From positions 1 to 39,549 of the forward strand of contig NZ_NBXA01000049.1 of assembly GCF_003399625.1 (NCBI RefSeq): a stretch of DNA of 39,549 nucleotides, written 5' to 3'. Positions 7,876 through 17,318 of this stretch are shown one piece after another (position 1 is the stretch's first letter; every line of letters begins with the position of its first letter). This DNA is from Subtercola boreus (GTDB taxonomy: Bacteria > Actinomycetota > Actinomycetes > Actinomycetales > Microbacteriaceae). The position numbers and the translations under genes are program-made. Below the pieces are notes generated by a model that had not been told where the DNA came from, ran no database searches, and saw nothing but the letters and a program-made list of their open reading frames with translations.

Positions 7876-9138
7876 ATGCACCACAGGAAAGCCTTCACTG
7901 CCGTGGCCGTTGCCGCGGCAGTCGGACTGGCGTTGACCGGTTGCTCGGGCGGCGGCGGAAGCCCCGAGGCCAGCGGCCCCGTGCAGCTCACAGTCTGGAC
8001 CGGTTTCACGGGTGGCGATGCCCCCGGGTATGAGCAGATCGTCAAAGACTTTAACGCTTCGCAGAGCAAGATCAACGTCACGATGACTGCCGAGCCGTGG
8101 GACACCATCCAGCAGAAGCTGCCGTCGGCCTGGCTGACGGGTCAGGGGCCTGACATCGCGGCCCCCGCTCCCGACCCGAACGTCATCGCCCAGTATGTGG
8201 AGACGAAGTCGGTTCTCCCGATCACCAAGACCGGAACCGGCACCACGGACATCAATGTCGACAGCTTTGCGCCGGCTCTGGTGAACGAGTTCACGTACGA
8301 CGACACCCTCTACGCGGTGCCGGCGAACTACGCCACGCTCAGCCTGTACTACAACAAGGCGCTTTTTCAGGCCGCCGGCATCAGCAGCCCGCCGACGACC
8401 GTCGACGAGCTGAAGGCCGATGCGAAGAAGCTGACCAACGGCGACACCTATGGTCTTGTGCTTGCCGACAACAACACGATCCAGATGTGGCCCGTTCTGC
8501 AGTGGCTCGAGGGCGGCGACGTCGTCGACTCGAAGAACTGCAGCGTGCTCGGTACGGCTGAGGGCAAGGCGAGCCTGAAGCCCTGGGTCGATCTGGTCGT
8601 GAACGACAAGATCTCGCCCGTCGGGCTCACCGGCGCCGAGGCCGATGCGCTCTTCTCTGCCGGCAAGGCCGCCATGGAGATCAACGGGCCCTGGGCTGCC
8701 CCTGGGTACAAGTCGGCCGGTATCGATCTCGGGATCGCCGCTGTTCCGAAGGCGACGAACGGCAAGCCTGTGACTCTCGGCTCCACCGCGCCGCTCGCGA
8801 TCTCGGCGAAGACCAAGCATCCCGATGAGGCGCAGGAGTTCCTCGCGTACTGGACCGGCAAGGCCGCTCAGAAGACGTTCTCCCTGGCGAGCGGCTTCCC
8901 GTCGCTCCGCACCGACCTCGCCGACGACCCCGACCTGGCAGCCGACCCTGTCGTGTCGATCTTCGCCTCCCAGGTTCCGGATTCGAGGCTCTACCTGCCC
9001 CAGGTGCCGAAGGGCACCCAGGTCGACACCGACGCCTACGTACCACTGATCGGCAACCTCACCCGTGGAACGTCTCTGGACGACGCCACGGCCACCGCTT
9101 CGACGACGATCGATCAGATCACGGGTTGCTCGTCCTGA
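7876..9138 (+). CDS. Carbohydrate ABC transporter substrate-binding lipoprotein
   Basis: A 420-aa family-1 extracellular solute-binding protein. It has a Sec signal with lipobox LTGC (residues 20-23) and a Gly-rich linker. The mature domain begins VQLTVWTGFTGGDAPGYEQI and contains the usual DFNASQSKINV and GPDIAAPAPD segments. It would sit lipid-anchored outside the membrane and feed an oligosaccharide to the two permeases that follow. AAGGGAGAG lies just before the ATG. The substrate is not determined by sequence; the GH54 enzyme and glycosidases nearby suggest arabinose-containing plant oligosaccharides. The gene is first in a tightly packed operon (1-11 nt overlaps) under the operator at 7819. 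Confidence 0.92.
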   Translation: MHHRKAFTAVAVAAAVGLALTGCSGGGGSPEASGPVQLTVWTGFTGGDAPGYEQIVKDFNASQSKINVTMTAEPWDTIQQKLPSAWLTGQGPDIAAPAPDPNVIAQYVETKSVLPITKTGTGTTDINVDSFAPALVNEFTYDDTLYAVPANYATLSLYYNKALFQAAGISSPPTTVDELKADAKKLTNGDTYGLVLADNNTIQMWPVLQWLEGGDVVDSKNCSVLGTAEGKASLKPWVDLVVNDKISPVGLTGAEADALFSAGKAAMEINGPWAAPGYKSAGIDLGIAAVPKATNGKPVTLGSTAPLAISAKTKHPDEAQEFLAYWTGKAAQKTFSLASGFPSLRTDLADDPDLAADPVVSIFASQVPDSRLYLPQVPKGTQVDTDAYVPLIGNLTRGTSLDDATATASTTIDQITGCSS

Positions 9139-10052
9139 TGAGCACACTCACCCGGGTCCGGGGGCCGCAGACGCGCCCCCGGGCCCACCGGTTGCGGATC
9201 CCTCCGGCCTGGCTCTTCATCGCCCCGAGCTTCCTCATCCTCGGCGTCTTCGTGCTCTGGCCCATCCTTGTCTCCCTCTGGTACAGCCTGCACGACTGGA
9301 CCATCGGAGCCGACGACCAACCCTGGGTGGGCCTGGACAACTACGTCGCCCTCACTCAGGATGCGAAGTTCTGGGGAGCGCTGCTGCACACCGCCGAGAT
9401 CACCGTGGTGTCTGTGGTGCTCATCGTGATCCTCGGGCTCGCACTCGCCCTCGCGCTGTCCCGGGAGAGCATCGGCAACCGCATCATCCGGTCGGCGTTC
9501 TTCTTCCCCACCGTCGTCTCCCTCACGTCCATCGGGCTGGTATGGCGGTTCCTCCTCGACCCTGAGCTCGGGCTCGTCGGTGGCATCATGTCCTCCCTCG
9601 GTCTCGGCACAGTGGGCTTTCTCCAATCCCCCGAGCTGGCGCTGCCGACGGTGATCTTTGTGAACGTCTGGAAGAACGCGGGCTTCGTGATGATCATCCT
9701 GATCGCCGGGCTCAAGGGAGTCCCCACCGAACGGTTCGAAGCCGCCCGCCTCGACGGAGCCGGCCCCTGGCAGCTCGTACGGTTCGTCACCGTTCCCGCT
9801 CTGCGGCCGACGCTGCTGTTCGGAACGCTGATCATGACCATCCAGTCCTTCCAGCTGTTCGACCTGGTCTACGTGATGACCGGCGGCGGCCCGCTGTTCT
9901 CCACCGACACACTCGTCACCCTGCTGTACCGCGAAGGGTTCGTGAACTTCCAGACCGGCTACGCCTCCGCGATCTCGTGGGCTCTGTTCCTCGTCATCGT
10001 GGTCATCTCCGCCCTCCAACTCAGAATCTTCAGGTACAACGATGTCGACTGA
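9138..10052 (+). CDS. Sugar ABC transporter permease 1
   Basis: A 304-aa MalF-type inner-membrane permease with about six membrane segments, the first being AWLFIAPSFLILGVFVLWPI. The cytoplasmic EAA loop, FEAARLDGAGPWQLVRFVTV (residues about 195-215), contacts the ATPase. ATG 9138 overlaps the binding-protein stop by one base (TGATG). It pairs with the next gene, overlapping it by 11 nt. No ABC ATPase is encoded in the cassette. Confidence 0.93.
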   Translation: MSTLTRVRGPQTRPRAHRLRIPPAWLFIAPSFLILGVFVLWPILVSLWYSLHDWTIGADDQPWVGLDNYVALTQDAKFWGALLHTAEITVVSVVLIVILGLALALALSRESIGNRIIRSAFFFPTVVSLTSIGLVWRFLLDPELGLVGGIMSSLGLGTVGFLQSPELALPTVIFVNVWKNAGFVMIILIAGLKGVPTERFEAARLDGAGPWQLVRFVTVPALRPTLLFGTLIMTIQSFQLFDLVYVMTGGGPLFSTDTLVTLLYREGFVNFQTGYASAISWALFLVIVVISALQLRIFRYNDVD

Positions 10053-10893
10053 TTCGCGCCCCATCCGCGCCGACCGATCCCCGGTGTGGATCAGTTCGTC
10101 GAAGTGGATCTTCGTCGGCGTCGGCCTGGTGCTGGCCCTTGTTCCTTTCATCTGGATGATCTCCACCTCGTTTCGGAGCGAGAAGGATCTCTTCGGCAAC
10201 CCCGCCAGCCTGTTCCCCACGGAGTGGACGCTGCACGGCTACCAGGGCGTCTGGGAGCAACTCCCGTTCGTTCTGCTGCTTTTCAATACCGTCATCTTCG
10301 CCGGTGTGACCACCGTCCTGACGCTGCTGTTCGATTCGATGTGCGCGTACGCGCTGGCCCGTCTCGACTTTCGGGGCAAGAACATCTGTTTCTGGCTTGT
10401 TCTCGTCACGCTGATGGTGCCCTTCCAGGTCACGCTGATCCCGGTGTTCATCGAACTGTTCCATTTCGGCTGGTTGAACACCTACCAGGGGCTGATCATC
10501 CCGCGGGCCACCAGCGCGTTCGGGATCTTCCTGTTCCGGCAGTTCTTCGTCTCCATTCCCCGCGAACTCGACGAGGCGGCCCGGATCGATGGGGCGAGCC
10601 ATCTGCGTATCTATGCGCAGATCATCCTGCCGCTGGCTAAACCGGCCATCGCCACCGTCGCGGTTCTGAACTTCACCGCGCTCTGGAATGACCTGCTCTG
10701 GCCGCTGGTCGTGACGAGCGCGCCCGAGATGCGCACCCTGCCTGCCGGTCTCGCCCTGTTCGGTGGGCAACACGTCACCGACCACGCCGTACTGCTCGCC
10801 GGGGCCGTCATCTCGCTCATCCCGATCGCCCTCGCATTCTTTCTCGCCCAGCGCTACTTCGTCGCCGGCGTCGCAACGACAGGACTCAAGTGA
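10042..10893 (+). CDS. Sugar ABC transporter permease 2
   Basis: A 283-aa MalG-type permease with six predicted membrane spans. The EAA loop reads LDEAARIDGASHLRIYAQII (residues about 175-195), and the characteristic C-terminal end is QRYFVAGVATTGLK. It forms the heterodimeric channel with the preceding permease. It overlaps the GH1 gene start by 4 nt (GTGA). Absence of a dedicated ATPase is usual for this transporter class in Gram-positives, where a chromosomal MsmK/MsiK-like ATPase is shared; such sharing is inferred here. Confidence 0.93.
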   Translation: MSTDSRPIRADRSPVWISSSKWIFVGVGLVLALVPFIWMISTSFRSEKDLFGNPASLFPTEWTLHGYQGVWEQLPFVLLLFNTVIFAGVTTVLTLLFDSMCAYALARLDFRGKNICFWLVLVTLMVPFQVTLIPVFIELFHFGWLNTYQGLIIPRATSAFGIFLFRQFFVSIPRELDEAARIDGASHLRIYAQIILPLAKPAIATVAVLNFTALWNDLLWPLVVTSAPEMRTLPAGLALFGGQHVTDHAVLLAGAVISLIPIALAFFLAQRYFVAGVATTGLK

Positions 10894-12197
10894 CACATCC
10901 CCTCTCCGCGTTCCCGGCCGGCGAACTCCGCTGGCTCATCGGAATCGAAGACACCTGCGTCTACCCGCAACCCGGATCCGCGATGGGCACTCTCAACGAG
11001 TTCGAGCTCACCGGACATGACGCGAACTGGCGCGATGACCTCGAGACGGCTGCGGAACTCGGTGCCACCGGCATCCGTTACGGGGTCAGCTGGCCGCTCG
11101 TGCATACGGCCCCCGGCGTCTTCGACTGGTCGTCGCTCGACGAACGGTTCCACTTCGCGGTGCACGGCCTCGGACTCACCGTCATCGCCGACCTGGTGCA
11201 CTACGGCACCCCGACCTGGCTGAACGATTCCTTCGCCTCTGCTGACTACCCCGACGCGATCGCTGAGTTCGCCGGCGCGTTCGCCGCGCGCTACCGCGGA
11301 ATCGTCGACCACATCACCCCACTGAACGAGCCTCTCACCACAGCATCGTTCTGCGGGCTCCGCGGAGTCTGGCCACCAGCTCTGACCGGATGGGCGGGCT
11401 GGTGCACCGTTGCCGTGGGGATCGCCCGAGGAGTTCAGAAATCGGTCACCGCCATTCGTGAAGCGAACGCCGACGCCGTCATCGTGCACGTCGAAGCCTC
11501 AGCAATCTACGAAACACTCGACAATCACCTCCTCGCCGAGGTGGCACTGCACCAGAGCATCGCCACACTACCGACCGATCTCATTCTCGGGCGGGTAGAC
11601 CCCGAGCATCCCCTGCGCGACTGGATGCTCGCCAACAGCACACCTGCCGCCCTCCTCGACGAGCTGCAACAGAACGCGGCCACCGTCGATCTGATGGGTG
11701 TGAACTACTACCCCGACCTCACTCCCCGGGTGTTGGAGCGAGTCGCCGACACCGTTCGCCAAGTCACGGCGAACAGATGGAGGGCCGGACTGCAGGAAGT
11801 GCTGCTGATGTGGAGCGCACGCTACAGCCTGCCCATCCTCGTCACCGAGACCAGCATCGAGGGAACCCCCGAACTGCGGCGGGACTGGCTGCTGGCTGCG
11901 ACTGAGACGCTGCAGGAGCTGAGCGACGACGGGGTGGATGTTCGGGGTCTGACCTGGTGGCCGCTGCTCGACTTCGTCGACTGGTCGATCGCGTCCGGCG
12001 GCAGGAACGTCGAGGAGTTCGTCCTCGACGCCGCCAACTCCGACGACGCCACCGCCGAGACGTTCGCCGACCCGGATGACGGGCTGACACCGTTCTTCCG
12101 CCGGATGGGTCTGCTCACTCTTATCGAGCAGCCCGACGCACCCCCGCTTCGAGAACTCACCATCGCGGCGCACCACTTTCCGAAAGCGATCAAGTAG
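10890..12197 (+). CDS. Family 1 glycoside hydrolase (beta-glycosidase-like)
   Basis: A 435-aa clan GH-A barrel protein resembling GH1. The acid/base glutamate is E147 in TPLNEP, and the nucleophile is probably E320 in LVTETS, where GH1 enzymes usually read TENG. A divergent nucleophile context and a short length (435 instead of about 450-480) suggest a subfamily away from classic beta-glucosidases. There is no signal peptide, so it would hydrolyse imported oligosaccharides in the cytoplasm. The GTG start overlaps the permease stop, and the GH2 gene follows with no gap. The exact sugar specificity cannot be told. Confidence 0.8.
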   Translation: MTHPLSAFPAGELRWLIGIEDTCVYPQPGSAMGTLNEFELTGHDANWRDDLETAAELGATGIRYGVSWPLVHTAPGVFDWSSLDERFHFAVHGLGLTVIADLVHYGTPTWLNDSFASADYPDAIAEFAGAFAARYRGIVDHITPLNEPLTTASFCGLRGVWPPALTGWAGWCTVAVGIARGVQKSVTAIREANADAVIVHVEASAIYETLDNHLLAEVALHQSIATLPTDLILGRVDPEHPLRDWMLANSTPAALLDELQQNAATVDLMGVNYYPDLTPRVLERVADTVRQVTANRWRAGLQEVLLMWSARYSLPILVTETSIEGTPELRRDWLLAATETLQELSDDGVDVRGLTWWPLLDFVDWSIASGGRNVEEFVLDAANSDDATAETFADPDDGLTPFFRRMGLLTLIEQPDAPPLRELTIAAHHFPKAIK

Positions 12198-14117
12198 ATG
12201 CAAGACACCCCTGATTTCGATGCCCACGAGGCTCCGCGCGCTCCGCTCCGGGCGAGCCGGCAGACCACCGCCCGGCCCCGCCCCCAACTCATCCGGCAGC
12301 ACTGGGCCGAACTCGACGGCCTCTGGCGGTTCTCGCACGACGATCAGGAGATCGGGGAGAACCAGCTCTGGCACTCTCCGGCGCACACCCTCCCCTCATC
12401 CATCACCGTGCCGTTCCCGCCCGAAAGCGCCGCCTCCGGTGTCGCCGCCGACCGTTTTCACGACGTGGTCTGGTACCAGAGAGACGTTCCGTGGCAGACC
12501 GTGCTCGACGCGGGGTTCGGCACCGACCGCACCCGGCTGCACCTGCACTTCGGCGCCGTCGACTACCGCGCCGCCGTCTGGGTCAACGGCATCTTCGTCG
12601 GCGGACACGAGGGCGGCCACACCCCGTTCGGTTTCGATATCACAAACGCCCTCCTTCCCGGCCAGACGCAGTTGATCACCGTGCGGGCCGAAGACCGCGC
12701 CGACGACGTCGAGCAGCCGCGAGGCAAACAGGACTGGCAGGAGGATGCTCACGTCATCTGGTATCGACGCACGACCGGCATCTGGCAGCCGGTCTGGATC
12801 GAAGCCACCCCTGAGGTGCACATCGTCAAAGCGCATTTCGCCACCACCCTCTCCCGGGGAGAGGTGACGTATGAGGTGCGCCTCAACCGTGGTGCGCCGG
12901 TGGGCACGATCTGCCGGCTCGTCTTTCTGCTCGGCGACGACGTCATCGCCGAGACCACTATCCGCCTGAGCGCCAGCCGGTTCTCCGGCACCGTCACGAT
13001 TCCGAGGTTCACGAACGGGCAAGACCGGGAGGCCATCCTGTGGTCGCCCGACTCGCCCACCCTCATCGACGTCACGATCACGCTCGAAACCGAGACCACC
13101 ACACTCGACCTCGCCGCCAGCTACTTCGGATTCCGCGAGGTGGGCGTGCGGGACGGTCACTTCACCCTCAACGACCGGCCCTTCTTCGTGCGCTCGGTGC
13201 TCAGTCAGGGGTACTGGCCAGACTCCCACCTCGCCGCACCCAGCCACGACGCACTGGTCGACGAGATCGACCTCATTTTGGCGCTCGGGTTCAACTCCGC
13301 CCGGGTGCACCAGAAGATCGAAGACCCGCGCTTCCTGTACTGGGCAGACCGGCGTGGCCTTCTGCTCTGGGCCGAGGCCCCCGCGGCCTACAGCTTCACA
13401 CCGACCGCTGTCGAACGGTTCACCCGGGAGTGGCTCGAAGTGCTCGATCGCGACCGATCGCATCCATCAATCGTGACCTGGGTTCCGTTCAACGAGAGCT
13501 GGGGCATCCAGGATCTCGAAGCAGACCCTGCGCAGCGAGCCTTCGTTCGCGCACTGGTTCAGCTGACCCGGGCCCTCGACACCACCAGGCTCGTGATCTC
13601 CAACGACGGCTGGGAGCACCTCGAGTCCGACATCTTCTCGGTGCATGACTACGACGCCGATGGGGCCGTTCTCAAGGGCCGGTATCTGGATGCGGCAGCG
13701 GCCGACAGGCTCCGCCGGGGAACAGGGCCGGCCGGGCGAACCATGGTGCTCACCAAGTCGCTCCGGCACGACGCGCCCCTAATGCTGACCGAATTCGGCG
13801 GCATCGAATTCACCCCCGACCCCACAGTCGCACCCGCCGGCACGTGGGGGTACTCATCCGCCGCTACCGGAGAACAGTTCGGCGAACGCCTCGGTGTGAT
13901 CTACGGCGCACTGCAGGCGAGCAGCGTTCTCGCCGGCACCTGCTACACCCAGCTGACAGACACCATGCAGGAGGCCAACGGTCTGCTCAGCGACGACCGG
14001 CAGCCCAAAATCCCCCTCGACCGCATCAGGGCCATCGTGACAGGAAACCCCGAACGCTGCGTCCCGGTTCTCTCCGAGACCCGGGAAGGGGAGGGCCTGT
14101 CGCGGCAGGGCACATGA
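12198..14117 (+). CDS. Family 2 glycoside hydrolase (beta-galactosidase/glucuronidase-like)
   Basis: A 639-aa GH2 protein with the expected order: an N-terminal sugar-binding jelly roll (residues about 35-205, DGLWRFS to WQPVWIEATP), an immunoglobulin-like domain (210-310), then a TIM barrel. The catalytic acid/base is E433 in WVPFNESWG and the nucleophile is E532 in MLTEFGG. It has no signal peptide and so is cytoplasmic. It directly abuts the GH1 gene (TAG then ATG), so the two are translated as a pair. Likely activity is exo-beta-glycosidase (galactose, glucuronate or arabinose units); the choice is open. Confidence 0.87.
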   Translation: MQDTPDFDAHEAPRAPLRASRQTTARPRPQLIRQHWAELDGLWRFSHDDQEIGENQLWHSPAHTLPSSITVPFPPESAASGVAADRFHDVVWYQRDVPWQTVLDAGFGTDRTRLHLHFGAVDYRAAVWVNGIFVGGHEGGHTPFGFDITNALLPGQTQLITVRAEDRADDVEQPRGKQDWQEDAHVIWYRRTTGIWQPVWIEATPEVHIVKAHFATTLSRGEVTYEVRLNRGAPVGTICRLVFLLGDDVIAETTIRLSASRFSGTVTIPRFTNGQDREAILWSPDSPTLIDVTITLETETTTLDLAASYFGFREVGVRDGHFTLNDRPFFVRSVLSQGYWPDSHLAAPSHDALVDEIDLILALGFNSARVHQKIEDPRFLYWADRRGLLLWAEAPAAYSFTPTAVERFTREWLEVLDRDRSHPSIVTWVPFNESWGIQDLEADPAQRAFVRALVQLTRALDTTRLVISNDGWEHLESDIFSVHDYDADGAVLKGRYLDAAAADRLRRGTGPAGRTMVLTKSLRHDAPLMLTEFGGIEFTPDPTVAPAGTWGYSSAATGEQFGERLGVIYGALQASSVLAGTCYTQLTDTMQEANGLLSDDRQPKIPLDRIRAIVTGNPERCVPVLSETREGEGLSRQGT

Positions 14118-14163
14118 GCTACGGTAGGGATTTCGGGAGACGACCAGTTTGAGGGAGTCAGAC

Positions 14164-15207
14164 ATGGCGGTACGGGCGAAATCGACACGCGTCACCCTCC
14201 GCGACATCGCCGACAGGGTCGGTGTTACCCCCTCCGCCGTCTCGCAGGCTCTCGCCGGTAACACCCGCATCGGGGAGGACACCCGCCGCGTCGTCAGGGA
14301 TGCCGCCAAGGAGCTCGGCTACGTTCCCAGCTCGGCCGCACGGGCTCTGCGAAACCAGCACGCGGGCACCATCGCGCTCATCGTGCCCACCACTGCCACG
14401 CACGTCTTCGGGCACAGCTACTTCATGCTCGTGCTTGAAGGCGCCTCATCCGTCGCGAACCAGCACGACGTGCAACTACTCATCTCCACGAACCCCGACA
14501 ACGACCACGGCCTCGCCGCGTACGAACGGGTTATGCGCTCCCACAGCGCAGACGGCGCCATCCTCACCAGCGCCGCGATTGACGACCCGACCGTCGAACG
14601 CCTCATCGACAGCGGCCTCCCCGTCGTCATGATCGGCAACTTCCCCCACCTCCCCACCGCGATCACCGTCGGCATCGACGACCGGGCCGCGTCCCGCTCG
14701 ATCACCGAACACCTCATTACCACCCACGGGCGCACGAGACTCCTGCACATCTCCGGAACACTCGACCACCAGACCGGCGTGGACCGACGCGATGGCTTTC
14801 TTGATGCCCTCCGCGCTCATGGACTGGACGAGGAAGGCGCCATTGTCGAGGGCGACCTGAGCGAGTCATCCGGAACCACCGCAATCAGCGCGCTCGGCAG
14901 ACGGATCGGCGACTACGACGGAATAGTCGCAGCCAACGACGACATGGCCCACGGTGCGATCACCGAACTTAAATCGCAGGGCCTCAACGTTCCCACTCAT
15001 CTCTCCGTAGTCGGATTTGACGACTTCGGGCTCGCCCGAGTGACCACCCCCAGCATCACCACCGTGCACGTTCCCGCCCAACGCCTCGCCAGTATCGCCA
15101 GCGAAAGGCTCTTCGAGATCATGGCCGGCAACGACACCGGCTGGCATCGGCACACCATCGACGTGCACCTGGTACTGCGGCAGTCCTGCGGCTGTGGACC
15201 CCTCTAA
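14164..15207 (+). CDS. LacI-family transcriptional regulator
   Basis: A 347-aa repressor with an N-terminal HTH (VTLRDIADRVGVTPSAVSQALAG, residues about 10-32) and hinge helix SSAARALRNQHAG. The periplasmic-binding-protein-like effector domain contains VVGFDDFGLARVTTPSITTV. It is the obvious candidate to bind the palindromes at 7819-7836 and 15272-15289. ATG 14164 is chosen because GAGGGAG (14151-14157) lies 6 nt upstream. The gene sits between the intracellular glycosidases and the secreted arabinofuranosidase, so it lies centrally in its own regulon. The C-terminal QSCGCGPL is common in actinobacterial members. Confidence 0.93.
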   Translation: MAVRAKSTRVTLRDIADRVGVTPSAVSQALAGNTRIGEDTRRVVRDAAKELGYVPSSAARALRNQHAGTIALIVPTTATHVFGHSYFMLVLEGASSVANQHDVQLLISTNPDNDHGLAAYERVMRSHSADGAILTSAAIDDPTVERLIDSGLPVVMIGNFPHLPTAITVGIDDRAASRSITEHLITTHGRTRLLHISGTLDHQTGVDRRDGFLDALRAHGLDEEGAIVEGDLSESSGTTAISALGRRIGDYDGIVAANDDMAHGAITELKSQGLNVPTHLSVVGFDDFGLARVTTPSITTVHVPAQRLASIASERLFEIMAGNDTGWHRHTIDVHLVLRQSCGCGPL

Positions 15208-15250
15208 CCGTTCACCTGTAACCCACCGTCAGATGTACCTCGCCAGCGTC

Positions 15251-15289
15251 TCGACAACTCCCTCCCACCTGTGCTACAACGTTAAAGCA
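15251..15289 (+). promoter_or_regulatory. Second LacI-type operator/promoter, before the arabinofuranosidase
   Basis: TGCTACAACGTTAAAGCA at 15272-15289 is palindromic in TGCT-AACGTT-AGCA. A possible -35 TCGACA (15251-15256) stands 18 bp from TACAAC (15275-15280), which lies inside the operator, so binding would block RNA polymerase. Confidence 0.68.
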
Positions 15290-15349
15290 CAACGGAAACG
15301 CCCGTTTGATGCCCAATAGGCAATGACGCCTCGAAAGGATGGATCGCAC

Positions 15350-17263
15350 GTGCGCCCCATTAGGAAAACACCGAGACGGCGACTGATTGCCGCCGCTCTC
15401 GGAGCCACGACCCTAGCCATAACCCTGATCGTCTCCCTGCTCGCAACACCAGAAACTGCTTCAGCGGCCAGCAACGGACCCTGCGACATCTACTCCGCCG
15501 GAGGAACCCCCTGCGTTGCGGCGTTCAGCCCTGCCCGCGCCCTGTACGCCAGCTACAACGGCCCGCTCTACCAGATCCGGCGCGCATCAGATGGCTCATC
15601 CAGAGACATCGGGGTGGTCGCCGTCGGTGGGGTCGCCAACGCTTCGGCGCAAGACAGTTTCTGTGCCGGGACAACTTGCACGATCTCCACGCTCTATGAC
15701 CAGTCCCCCAACCGGAACCACCTCACACCCGCTCCCGCCGGCGAGCAGGGCGCCGCCAATGCACCTGCGGACGCAAACGCATTGCCCATCACGGTTGCTG
15801 GGGCGAAGGCTTACGGGCTCTATCTGCCACCGGGTGTCGCGTACCGGCGCTCGAGCACGGTGACCACCGGCACCGCGCGCGGCGCAAACCCGGAATCGAT
15901 GTACGAGGTCGCCAGCGGTACGAATGTCAACAGTGCCTGCTGTTCGGACTTCGGGAACGTCGAGACCAACACCGTCGACACCGGGGCCGGACATATGGAC
16001 ACCCTGAACCTCTCTACCCTCGGGGCGAAAGGCGCCACCGGCCGTGGTCCCTGGGTCCAGGCGGACCTCGAGGAAGGCGTGTTTCAGGGAAAGACCGCGG
16101 TGTGGACCCCGAACCAGGGCAACGCCTCCAAGTTTGTCACTGCGATGCTGAAGAACAACGGCGTCGACACCTTCGCTCTCAAGGGAGGGAACTCGCAGAC
16201 CGGGAACCTCTCGACCTGGTACAACGGTTCTCTGCCTGACGGGGTCGACCGGTTCGGCAGCAGCTGGAAACCCATGAAGCTCGAGGGTTCCATCGGCCTT
16301 GGAGCCGGCGGAGACAACTCAAACCGGGGCACCCAGTCCTTCTTCGAAGGCGTCATGACATCGGGGTACGCCTCCGACTCGACCGAAAACGCTGTGCAGG
16401 CGAACATTGTCGCCCAGAACTACCAGGGCGAAAGCACCGGCGGTGGCCCCGGCCGGATTATCGTCGGCCCCGGCGGAAAGTGCGTCGACGTGTACGGTGA
16501 TGACCTCGGCGGGAACCTCGGCAAAGTGCAGCTCTACGACTGCAGGGCCCTCGCCGCAGACCAGCATTGGATCGGCAGCGCCTACAACGACGGAACCCTC
16601 AACACGCTCGGGCGCTGCCTCGAAGTGAACGGCAATGTCACAACCCTCGGCACAGGCATCGAACTCTACGACTGCAACGGAACTGGCGGACAGCAATGGA
16701 TTCCGCAGGCCGACGGGTCTATCAAGAACCCCGCATCAGGCCTCTGCCTAGACTCGCCAAACGGCGCAACAGCAAATGGCACCGGTCTTCGCATCTGGAC
16801 CTGCAACGGTGCTGCCGCCCAGAAATTCGCCGTCACCACCCCAATCCTGTACCCGGTCTCCGGCGCCGCATCCAAGTGCGTCGATGTCGCAGGCGACGAC
16901 GTCGACACGAACAACCAGCGCGTGCAACTGTCGACGTGCCAGAACTTCGTCACCGGAGCTCCGGGCGGGCGCGCCGAATCACGAGACCAGCAGTGGACCT
17001 ACGTATCCGGCGACCAGAGCGTGCGGTCCGTCGGACGGTGCCTCGACGTGATCGACAATTCCACAGCCCAGGGCGCGGGAATCCAGTTGCACGACTGCAA
17101 CGGGGTCGGCGGGCAACACTGGGTGCCGCAAGTTAACGGGTCACTCCTCAACCCGGCGTCGAACTTCTGCCTCGACTCGCCCGACGGCCGCACAGACGAC
17201 GGAACACAATTACGCCTCTGGCCCTGCAACGGCGCACCAGCACAACGGTTCGTTCTGAATTAA
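15350..17263 (+). CDS. Secreted GH54 alpha-L-arabinofuranosidase with ricin-type lectin repeats
   Basis: A 637-aa secreted enzyme. A twin-Arg-like basic start and hydrophobic signal (ALGATTLAITLIVSLLATPETASAAS) are followed by the GH54 catalytic domain (residues about 40-365). Family hallmarks there are GPCDIYSAGGTPCVAAFS, LYDQSPNRNHLT, CCSDFGNVETN, GGDNSN and FFEGVMTSGY. Fungal AbfB joins this domain to a CBM42; here it is followed instead by two ricin-B/CBM13 units with repeated CVDV/CLDS and QQW motifs (residues about 370-510 and 515-637). It would release arabinose from arabinan, arabinoxylan or arabinogalactan outside the cell. GTG 15350 is preferred because AAAGGA (15335-15340) precedes it by 9 nt. 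Confidence 0.9.
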   Translation: MRPIRKTPRRRLIAAALGATTLAITLIVSLLATPETASAASNGPCDIYSAGGTPCVAAFSPARALYASYNGPLYQIRRASDGSSRDIGVVAVGGVANASAQDSFCAGTTCTISTLYDQSPNRNHLTPAPAGEQGAANAPADANALPITVAGAKAYGLYLPPGVAYRRSSTVTTGTARGANPESMYEVASGTNVNSACCSDFGNVETNTVDTGAGHMDTLNLSTLGAKGATGRGPWVQADLEEGVFQGKTAVWTPNQGNASKFVTAMLKNNGVDTFALKGGNSQTGNLSTWYNGSLPDGVDRFGSSWKPMKLEGSIGLGAGGDNSNRGTQSFFEGVMTSGYASDSTENAVQANIVAQNYQGESTGGGPGRIIVGPGGKCVDVYGDDLGGNLGKVQLYDCRALAADQHWIGSAYNDGTLNTLGRCLEVNGNVTTLGTGIELYDCNGTGGQQWIPQADGSIKNPASGLCLDSPNGATANGTGLRIWTCNGAAAQKFAVTTPILYPVSGAASKCVDVAGDDVDTNNQRVQLSTCQNFVTGAPGGRAESRDQQWTYVSGDQSVRSVGRCLDVIDNSTAQGAGIQLHDCNGVGGQHWVPQVNGSLLNPASNFCLDSPDGRTDDGTQLRLWPCNGAPAQRFVLN

Positions 17264-17318
17264 GCCCAATAGCGCCTTGACCGTCGTTAGTGCAGCCGCA
17301 CAATCTCGCTCTCCAGCC

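Noticed and set aside
7861-9147. Long minus-strand reading frame (428 codons) opposite the binding-protein gene
   Set aside because: Antisense shadow of a high-GC gene: no ribosome site, Arg/Gly/Val/Asp-biased composition and no family resemblance, whereas the plus strand is a clear lipoprotein.
9114-10896. Long minus-strand frames opposite the two permeases
   Set aside because: Composition dominated by Glu, Asp, Gly and Arg, as expected from the complement of hydrophobic codons; the plus-strand permeases have motifs and coupled starts.
7786-17318. Sugar cassette as a transposon
   Set aside because: No transposase, integrase, terminal inverted repeats or short target duplications; the flanking repeats are diverged backbone sequence.
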